Shown piece by piece: positions 57,001 to 64,000 of a stretch of DNA of 64,000 bases. The DNA lies in NCBI RefSeq assembly GCF_024323335.1, contig NC_066579.1:243099068-243163067 (forward strand), in the 5' to 3' direction. The notes beneath the pieces are model-generated. The model saw only the letters and a list, made by a program, of their open reading frames with translations, was not told where the DNA came from and did not search any database. Source of the stretch: Lathyrus oleraceus. Taxonomy: Eukaryota; Streptophyta; Magnoliopsida; Fabales; Fabaceae. Positions within the stretch are counted from its first letter, which is position 1; every line of letters begins with the position of its first letter. Position numbers and translations under genes: made by a program.

Positions 57001-59454
57001 AAACCACTTGGGTTTGTTTCTTAATTGTTTGAACTTGATTTTGGATAGCTTTCACTTGCTGTTTTGGATTTTTTATCTCCTTTTGACCCTAGGCTTGTCC
57101 TAGTGGTCTTGTTTCTCATGTTTGAGTTTGCTTTTCAGGTTAAGAAGCAAATGCTTTAAGGAAATTAATGCAAGTTAATTGAGTTTGGTTGATTATCATG
57201 AACTAACTTGTTTGTTTTTAGGATGCTTAGCTCATATGCTTTGAGCTTTGTGCTTTGCACATGGGATTGATTGTGTTGACTGTTGATCTTTATCCTATAT
57301 TGGTTTTGAATTTGAGTTGTATACTGATTTTATTTGATTGATTTCAGGTACCATTAGTTGCTAATAGTTCTTTGAGAACTTGCATTGCTTTGCTTGATAG
57401 CATTTGCATTGAGGTAGAATCTCTTGCCCTCATGTAGTCTGGAAGACCTGGCCTGTTACTTGGCCAGGCAACTGTCTGAAGTCCTCCTTAAGAGGCGATG
57501 TTTGTGCTTGTTTACTTTTGTCCCAAGCAGGAAAAGTCCTTTAAATAAGGCAATTGGTAGAATCCAAGAGATATGTAACCTATCTCCTACTATTCTGTGT
57601 GTCACTCACCTTGCTCACACCACATGTGTTGATGCATAGTGAGTAAAAACCCAAGATCTATCGAGTCTAACTTGTGGAGAGAGTTCCTACCTTCTGAACT
57701 CCCACACCTTCTATCATTTGAAGCTCTCCCTGACCAGGGATAAGAGCATGGGCACACCCCTCATATCCTTTCATCTGCTTCACCTTGGCTCTCAATGTCA
57801 AGGTTAAGAGCACCATTAACCCTATTCCAGTTGGCTTCAATGCCTAACCCTTTGTATGAGCCTAATTGTTTGGTTATAGAGTGTGCTGAATGACTTTGGT
57901 TGATTGATTACTTAGTTCATTTGTACATGTCTGCTTGCATGCTTTGTGCATTTATCATCATTAATTGCTCATTAGTGCATGATCATTTCATTTGTCTTTG
58001 TGACGTATCTTTGTTGTTTGCCCATTGAGGACAATTGTAAGACCATTCATTGGCCATTGTTCCTATGATATGGAAGTGAGTATAAGACCATTTCATTGGC
58101 CACTCATCTTCTCTTTGCTTGATGCATTTGTTTGATTTATGTGAGGATGCAATTGTAAGTCCATGTAATTTGGCATTTGTTTTCCCATGATCATATGTTG
58201 GAGGTTAGAGTAAGCCCAGATAGATTGGCATCTGACATCCAAGTGTTTTCTTTGTTTTTGTTGGAGATTGGTATAAGCCCAGATAGATTGGCATCCGATA
58301 TCCACTTTTTATTTTCTTTGTTGAGGAGATTGGTATAAGTCCATAGAGTGGCCTCTGATATCCGGTTTGTTTTAGGAGATTGGTATAAGTCCAGTGATTG
58401 GCATCCGGTATCCGCTTTTGTTGACTTTCCTCTTTTGCTTTGCTTGTTTGTTATTGCTCATTGTCTATTCCAAAGGACACACTTGAATCATCTTCTATAT
58501 GATCTCAAGAGGTGAACCTTCTAGGAAGTTTTACACTCCATCTTCATCCATTCATCCCTCTTTGTCCTAAACCTTTTCACACATTGCTTTCAAAACTTGA
58601 GATAAATATTGTGCAAACATCTTCATGCTTTCAAATTAGAAACCTGGACCCTAAGTCCTTGACTTTTCAAACTCCATTTCATAATACTTCTTTTGAATCA
58701 ATCTTAATCATACTTTGACCCTCCTTTTGTGAATAATCATAATCAATTAACTTCACCCATTCAATTGTTTTGTGGCTTTGTCCATTCTTGTTAAGTTTTC
58801 ATACATTAGCCATAGGTTTGATTTATCCTAGTTGGTTGATGTTAATCTCGCCTATTTGTCCTTAGTTGATTGAATTGTAAGTCTTCCTTGCTTATTATAG
58901 GGTTAACCCCTCACTAGCAAGTTGAAGCTTTTCTCACATGGTGGACTTGTTGTTTGTATAAGGTTGAGTTTTCTCCCGTGGATAACGTAAGACCTTAAGG
59001 CTTGTGTTTAAAATTGAACTCACTAACTTTTGGAAATCTTTTAGCCGAACTACGGCGTTTTGATCCTTACCTTTGATGGAAGGTACGTAGGCAACGGGTT
59101 CTTCCGTTCGAACACAAAAACAATAAAAATTGTATATTCTTTTCTCATCATCCCATTCATGTTTGCACAATAATATTTCAAAACAAATAACAATTTTGTA
59201 CAACAAGTGTGAAAAGGGCTCCCTAGGAGTACCTAGGACGTAGTGGGTGCCTAACACCTTCCCATTGCGTAATTTACCCCTTACCCAGACTCTCTGATCT
59301 TTTCATTAGTTTTCTATGTGTAAAACTTCTTAGGCTTTTGTTCGCTTTTTAGCCAGTCCTTTGGATAAATAAAAGTGCGGTGGCGACTCGATTCATTGTA
59401 TGCTTTGCTTTTGATTTAATCAATAAATCATATAGCGACGAATACACCGCTACA
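54028..59454 (+). mobile_element. LTR2 of element E (5.43 kb), shared by E1 and E2
   Basis: TG...CA bounded: starts TGTAAGACCCC, ends CACCGCTACA, followed by a second PBS. It acts as 3' LTR for E1 and 5' LTR for E2. Contains the palindrome (55945-55973), TATA-like site (55171-55178), the GATTGGTATAAG repeat (58195-58418) and a U5 PBS-like word near 59380. No target-site duplication separates it from E1 or E2. Confidence 0.95.
55945..55973. repeat. Perfect palindrome, second copy, in LTR2
   Basis: Same 14-base arms and single G centre as at 43857-43885; no base differs. Confidence 0.9.
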
Positions 59455-59460
59455 GAAAAG

Positions 59461-59478
59461 TGGCGACTCTGCTGGGGA
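59461..59478 (+). other. Primer-binding site of element E2
   Basis: TGGCGACTCTGCTGGGGA, six bases after the LTR2 end, identical to the PBS of E1. Confidence 0.9.
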
Positions 59479-60477
59479 CAGAATCCTTGGTAGTATTGCC
59501 TACTTTTCACCCTTGTTGTGTGCTATATTGTTATTTGTTATATGACATGTTTTTGTACCATTTGGGATAACTGTATTGATTGTAATGTTTGAATTGCTTG
59601 ATATACAATTGCTGTTTGCTTTGGTGATCTCTGTGAGATGAGTTCTATACCCGAACTCGAGTGCACTCTAGGATAGGAGAATGGCATAGTCTTGTTGACT
59701 GGTGTGGAGTATTCCTTAGCCAGTTGACTTGCGAGCCCATTCACTTGGTGGAGGTCATGTTGGATTAATAATGTCACACAAGTTATTTGTGGTTAGGCAT
59801 TATTCTTTCAATCATGTGCCTATGAAGCCAAGGACCAAAGTTTACCAAGCCCATCTTGGCCTTTTTTTAGGACGTAGTGCGGAGGTCGTTCAGATGTAAG
59901 TTCTGATGCGATTGTTACGCGATACTACACTCATAAGAGTTTCTCTTGAGAATATTTTTGGAATACGAGTATTCGTTCCTCCGATAAGATTCGAAAGATG
60001 GAACGATGATTATGGGAACCTCTTGTAGAACATGTCTGGCAGGTTTAAACCCTAGTACACTCCCTTTGGGTGGTTCTTAACCGAAACTCCATGCTCGTGA
60101 CTCTCAACAAACCCGTGATTCGTGGTTGAGTCGTTCAGACAACCTTAATATCAATGGAACCTGGGTGTTGATCAGGTATAAAACCTAAATCCCCCAAAAC
60201 GGATGGTTGATATTAAGGATGTTCGAGCCGGTTCATGTACCGTTAATATCAATGGAACTTGGGTGTCGATAAGGTGAAAACCTAAATCCACCAAAATGGA
60301 TGATTGATATTAGGGATACAATGAGCTTTCCCATGACCTTTGTTTGGTGTGACTTGTTTGATCCTTGAGTGTGATTGTTGCATTCATGCATTCATGCATT
60401 CATCTGCACTTCATGTCATCAAAAAAAAAAAAAAATTTCAAGGAACTTAAAAGGGTTTATTTGCAAAATTTTCAGAC
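59479..60477 (+). other. Leader of element E2 with two tandem stem-loops
   Basis: Same arrangement as E1: stem-loop 1 arms 60144-60154 and 60207-60217, stem-loop 2 arms 60244-60253 and 60303-60312. All arms are unchanged relative to E1, while loop and flanks vary slightly. An A-run lies just before ORF1. Confidence 0.7.
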
Positions 60478-61926
60478 ATGGAAAGACCAAAAAGGCATAC
60501 AAAGAAGTGCAGCTTTAGACAGCCCGATGTAAAAGAGTTAAGGAATCTGACATCTTATGTATTAGATCCCTTGGGTTTCAAAGCTCGCTATGGGAAGCTT
60601 CTGCCTCTGCTGACTACTCAGGTTGATGAAGGGTTGATGAGTACTCTAGCGCAGTTTTATGATCCTCTGTACCACTGCTTCTCTTTCCCGGACTTCCAGC
60701 TGTTGCCAACTTTGGAGGAGTATTCTCACCTTATTGGGATTCCGATTCTGGATCAAGTGCCGTTCAGTGGCCTAGAGAGTATTCCGACTGCTCGAGAGAT
60801 TGCCAACTTGTTGCACATAGATGAAGATTTGATTAGGGCTAATCTGACTACCAAAGGCGGAATTCAGGGTTTTCCTTCCGAGTTCCTCGTTGCTCAAGCT
60901 ACCTTTTATGGGAAGGCCATGAGTGAGGATGCCTTTGAGGCTTTGTATGTGCTGCTCATCTATGGATTAGTGTTATTTCCCAACATCGACAACTTCGTGG
61001 ACATGAACGCCATTAGGATCTTCTCAGTTCTTAATCCCGTTCCGACTTTGTTGGGCGATGCCTATGTCTCTTTGCATCTGAGGAACGCAAAGGGTGGAGG
61101 AGTTATTGTCTGCTGTCTACCTCTGCTGTACAAGTGGTTTATTTCGCACTTGCCGCAGACAGTTGCTTTCAAGGAGAACAAGGGATGTCTACGGTGGTCT
61201 CAGAGACTTATGTCTCTCACTAATGATGATATCACTTGGTATGATCGCGTGTATGATACCGTCCAGATCATTGACTATTGTGGTGAATTTCCTAATGTGC
61301 CTCTTCTTGGCACATGTGGTGGGATCAGCTACAATCCCATTCTCGCACGACGTCAGCTTGGGTTCCCCCTGAAGGATAAACCTCATAACATTCTGTTAGA
61401 AGGCGTATTCTTTCAGGAGGGTAAAGATCCCCAAGGCCTGAAAGCCAGATTTGTCCGTGCTTGGCGCAGTATTCACAAGAAGAGTAGGAATGAGTTGGGT
61501 CCAAAGAACTGCATTGCTTTGGAGCCATACACCTCTTGGGTCAGACAGAGAGCTGCCGTGTACTTGATGCCATATGATCATCCGAGACCTACACCGTTGG
61601 ATGTGGCTGGGCCTTCAACCCTCCCTACCCAACGTGTAGAGGAGTTGAGAGAAGAAGACCTTTCACGTGCTTGGATCCGTGAAAGAGAAGAATTGCTTCA
61701 GCAGCTTAAGGAGAAGGACGCTATGATTGAGTTCCTCGAGCATCGAGTGATCGATGATCCGAACGACACTTGGACCTCTCTGCTTCCTCAGTCTTCCAAA
61801 TTCTGGAAGAGGAGGTATGATCGACTTGCAAAGGAGAAGGCAGATATGGAAGCGGCCTATGAGAGAGAGATCAAGAAGCTGTGTACTTCTCGTCTTCCAG
61901 CATCCCGAGCTTCTAGGGATCCATAG
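60478..61926 (+). CDS. ORF1 of element E2 (Ogre ORF1; plant-mobile-domain-like)
   Basis: 482 codons, ATG to TAG, uninterrupted. Residues 25-330 contain LSTLAQ/STLAQFYDPLYHCFSFPDF, LLPTLEEYSHLIGIP, NPVPTLLGD, CCLPLLYKWFISHLP and FPNVPLLGTCGGISYNP, a layout I read as like the plant mobile domain of MAIN/MAIL proteins and other transposon ORFs (by eye, not by search). The C-terminal 110 residues are charged and coiled-coil-like (REEDLSRAWIREREELLQQL, KEKADMEAAYEREIKKL). The role of ORF1 in Ogre is unknown. It matches the split ORF1 of element B throughout. The start ATG is conserved in E1. Position before gag is as in described Ogre elements. Confidence 0.85.
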   Translation: MERPKRHTKKCSFRQPDVKELRNLTSYVLDPLGFKARYGKLLPLLTTQVDEGLMSTLAQFYDPLYHCFSFPDFQLLPTLEEYSHLIGIPILDQVPFSGLESIPTAREIANLLHIDEDLIRANLTTKGGIQGFPSEFLVAQATFYGKAMSEDAFEALYVLLIYGLVLFPNIDNFVDMNAIRIFSVLNPVPTLLGDAYVSLHLRNAKGGGVIVCCLPLLYKWFISHLPQTVAFKENKGCLRWSQRLMSLTNDDITWYDRVYDTVQIIDYCGEFPNVPLLGTCGGISYNPILARRQLGFPLKDKPHNILLEGVFFQEGKDPQGLKARFVRAWRSIHKKSRNELGPKNCIALEPYTSWVRQRAAVYLMPYDHPRPTPLDVAGPSTLPTQRVEELREEDLSRAWIREREELLQQLKEKDAMIEFLEHRVIDDPNDTWTSLLPQSSKFWKRRYDRLAKEKADMEAAYEREIKKLCTSRLPASRASRDP

Positions 61927-62227
61927 GATGTTTATTTCCCTTTTCTCTTTGTAATGATCAAAAATGCTGTACTCCTTTGTCTCGATATATTGAATGAAAT
62001 ATTTTCCGTGAGAAACTAAAATGCTTTAACTATTCAACATATTGCAAATAATACCCTAAGGGTTCCTTGAAAATAAACAAAGCATCTGCACAAGCATTTC
62101 ATGCATCATTTTTGCATAAGCAGGTACCCTTTGTTTCTGGTCTTCTTGTCCTAACTCTGTGTTCTTCATTTATTTTGAAGACAAGCTGACTCACCGGTAT
62201 TATACTCGAGTCAATTCTGCGAGAGTT
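61927..62227 (+). other. Spacer between ORF1 and gag of element E2
   Basis: 301 bases with the words AAGCAGGTACCC (donor-like) near 62118 and TTCATTTATTTTGAAG (acceptor-like) near 62164. The gag frame is already open from 62120 but has no ATG before 62228. How gag is translated downstream of ORF1 is not evident. Confidence 0.5.
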
Positions 62228-64000
62228 ATGGAGCAGCTAGAACAAGAGAACAGAGAACTGAAAGAAGAGGTCGCCAGACTTGGCGCTTTGATGGAGCAAC
62301 TCCTCGCTGCTCAAAATCAACCTGCTCAACCGCCTGCAACTCCTGCCCAGAGGACGGTCATCTCAGAGGTCGTCGCTTCGACTGTGCCAGTCAGTGCTCA
62401 TCAGGTGCCCAATGCTATGCCAGCCGGGTTCCCTTGGGGAATGCCTCCAGGTTTTATGCCTGATCGGCCTGCTCCAACTTTTGCTCATATGCCGGCATCT
62501 AGCCCGGTCCCTGTTGCTGCTCCTCCTGTCGTGCATACCATGCCAAGGGTAGACGACACCATCTATCACTCCGAGCCGTCTGAGGGCCCGGACGTTTATG
62601 AAAAGATGGACGCCATGAACGACCAATTCCTTGAGCTGAGAAAGGAATTGAAGACTCTTCGAGGTAAAGATTTGTTCGGCAAGTCTGCTGCCGAGTTGTG
62701 CCTTGTTCCCGGTGTGAAGATACCGATTAAATTCAAAGTACCTGACTTTGAAAAGTATAAAGGGAACACCTGTCCACTCGCTCACCTGGTCATGTACGCC
62801 AGGAAGATGTCTACCCAGACTGATAATGATCAGCTGTTGATTCATTATTTCCAAGACAGTCTGTCCGGTGCCGCGCTCAGATGGTACATGAGCTTAGACA
62901 GTGCCAATATCAGATCCTTCAACGACCTTGGCGAAGCCTTCGTCAAGCAGTATAAGTATAACGTCGATATGGCGCCTGACCGAGATCAACTCAGGTCCAT
63001 GTCGCAGAAGGACAAGGAAACTTTCAAGGAGTACGCCCAGAGGTGGCGAGAGCTGGCAGCTCAGATTACTCCACCGCTGGAGGAGAAAGAAATGACCAAG
63101 ATCTTTTTGAAGACTCTTGGCTCATTCTATTATGAGCGGATGATAGCAAGCGCTCCCTCTGATTTCACCGAGATGGTGAACATGGGGATGCGTCTTGAAG
63201 AAGGTGTCCGTGAGGGACGATTGGCGAAAGATGAGAGCTCTTCTTCTAAACGATATGGGGCGTTTAAGAGGAAGGATGGGGAAGCACATGCTGTGCAATC
63301 CCATCCCAAGCACAGAAGACCCTCTGCTCAGAGGAAGCCTGCACGTCGTGCCGGTCATCAGCACCAGGTGGCTCATATAGCACCTGTCTTTAAAGACAAT
63401 GCTCAGCAACATCAGCAATATCAGCATCAACAACAATATCAACAACCTCAATATCAGCAACAACATCGTCCGCAGCAACAGGCTTACCAGCCTCGTGGCA
63501 GTACAACCAATCAAGCTAACTTGGGTTATGATAGGAAGAAGATCAGCTTCGATCCAATTCCTATGACATATGCAGAGCTTTATCCTTCCTTGTTGGAAAG
63601 GAAATTGGTTTCTCCCAGGGATCCTCCGGCCATTCCTGCAAATCCACAATGGTGGTATAAACCAGATCAGCATTGTGTTTACCATTCCGGTGCTCCAGGC
63701 CATAACATCGAGAATTGCTACCCACTCAAGACTAAGGTTCAAGACCTTATGAGATGTGGAATCTTGAGTTTTGAAGATTCAGGCCCGAATGTCACCAAGA
63801 ACCCATTGCCTGCACATGGGAAGTCAGTTAATATGGTTCAGGAATGCCTTGGGAAGTACAAGGTCAGATATGTAAGCCACATTAGGCAGTCGTTGGTTGA
63901 ATTACATCGTTTGCTGTGTCAGTACAGCCACTTAGAGCATAACCACGACGAGTGCCGCATCTGTTCTGTGAATCGCCTGGGTTGCAACCAGGTCCGCCGA
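62228..64000 (+). CDS. gag (start of gag-pro) of element E2, open to the window end
   Basis: ATG at 62228 opens a frame of 591 codons with no stop to the last base. Parts: N-terminal coiled coil (MEQLEQENRELKEEVARL), Pro/Ala-rich linker, gag core at about residues 155-330 (VKIPIKFKVPDFEKY, YFQDSLSGAALRWYM, KQYKYNVDMAPDRDQL, EYAQRWRELA), basic segment, a Gln/His/Tyr-rich stretch (residues 391-425) and the CHHC knuckle CVYHSGAPGHNIENC (from about residue 481). In this family gag forms the particle and binds RNA. The start agrees with that of element B gag. The frame continues past the knuckle without a stop, unlike in B, so it is the beginning of an intact gag-pro frame. Reverse-strand ORFs over 62363-63742 are shadows. 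Confidence 0.9.
   Translation, partial: MEQLEQENRELKEEVARLGALMEQLLAAQNQPAQPPATPAQRTVISEVVASTVPVSAHQVPNAMPAGFPWGMPPGFMPDRPAPTFAHMPASSPVPVAAPPVVHTMPRVDDTIYHSEPSEGPDVYEKMDAMNDQFLELRKELKTLRGKDLFGKSAAELCLVPGVKIPIKFKVPDFEKYKGNTCPLAHLVMYARKMSTQTDNDQLLIHYFQDSLSGAALRWYMSLDSANIRSFNDLGEAFVKQYKYNVDMAPDRDQLRSMSQKDKETFKEYAQRWRELAAQITPPLEEKEMTKIFLKTLGSFYYERMIASAPSDFTEMVNMGMRLEEGVREGRLAKDESSSSKRYGAFKRKDGEAHAVQSHPKHRRPSAQRKPARRAGHQHQVAHIAPVFKDNAQQHQQYQHQQQYQQPQYQQQHRPQQQAYQPRGSTTNQANLGYDRKKISFDPIPMTYAELYPSLLERKLVSPRDPPAIPANPQWWYKPDQHCVYHSGAPGHNIENCYPLKTKVQDLMRCGILSFEDSGPNVTKNPLPAHGKSVNMVQECLGKYKVRYVSHIRQSLVELHRLLCQYSHLEHNHDECRICSVNRLGCNQVRR

Larger units (their letters stand above)
51180..60886 (+). repeat. 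Long direct repeat, copy 2 (matching 39091-48803)
   Basis: Second copy of the 9.7-kb repeat. After 60886 it continues into full-length ORF1, whereas copy 1 switches to RNase H at 48803. Before 51180 it is preceded by the integrase and early 3' UTR of E1. Confidence 0.95.

Noticed and set aside
63122..63742. 206-codon reverse-strand ORF
   Set aside because: Antisense shadow of the E2 gag frame, with Leu-rich runs mirroring the Gln-rich stretch.

Overview
The window is plant nuclear DNA made almost wholly of transposable elements, mostly large Ty3/gypsy retrotransposons of the Ogre (Tat) type. The evidence is LTRs of up to about 5.4 kb, an extra ORF1 before gag, a variant CHHC zinc knuckle in gag, a second (archaeal-type) RNase H domain before integrase, a primer-binding site complementary to the 3' end of a tRNA-Arg, and long repeat-filled 3' UTRs. 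Elements this abundant and this large suggest a Fabeae legume such as Vicia, Pisum, Lathyrus or Lens. That is inference from family knowledge; no intact host gene, tRNA or rRNA was seen.

Layout, left to right. 1-1599: reverse-oriented LTR, cut by the window edge, abutting a gag remnant. 1600-14017 (+): old, broken element D (gag, pro, RT, RNase H, integrase, 3' UTR with 113-bp and 290-bp repeats, 3' LTR). 14018-16377: nested debris, namely a CACTA transposon end inside a chromovirus integrase fragment, then copia-like LTR sequence. 16378-24093 (-): LTR and 3' UTR of element A, with about ten copies of a 92-bp tandem repeat. 24094-39090 (-): element B, with 3' LTR, 3' UTR, integrase, damaged RT and protease, a long gag, and an ORF1 split by a CACTA-type insertion carrying an aldehyde dehydrogenase fragment. 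39091-64000 (+): a tandem array of a younger element E: 3' UTR piece (E0), LTR1, internally deleted unit E1, LTR2 (shared), and the first part of a better preserved unit E2 (intact ORF1 and a gag frame open to the window end).

The array shows as a direct repeat of about 9.7 kb offset by about 12.1 kb (39091-48803 versus 51180-60886), differing by roughly 7 bases in the first kilobase of the LTR counted by eye. E1 has lost the end of ORF1, all of gag, protease and RT and the start of the second RNase H. The deletion joins ORF1 in frame to the RNase H.

The most unusual signals are non-coding. The 3' UTRs of A, B and E carry many copies of a motif close to the tRNA-Arg 3' end, always on the sense strand and so complementary to the element's own PBS. 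A PBS-like stretch lies in U5 of every LTR whose U5 end is visible. Small GNRA-type hairpins follow the integrase stop codon in four elements. A pair of tandem stem-loops lies in the leader before ORF1. No host pathway or operon is present; the genes work together only as retrotransposon modules: ORF1, gag, protease, RT/RNase H and integrase.
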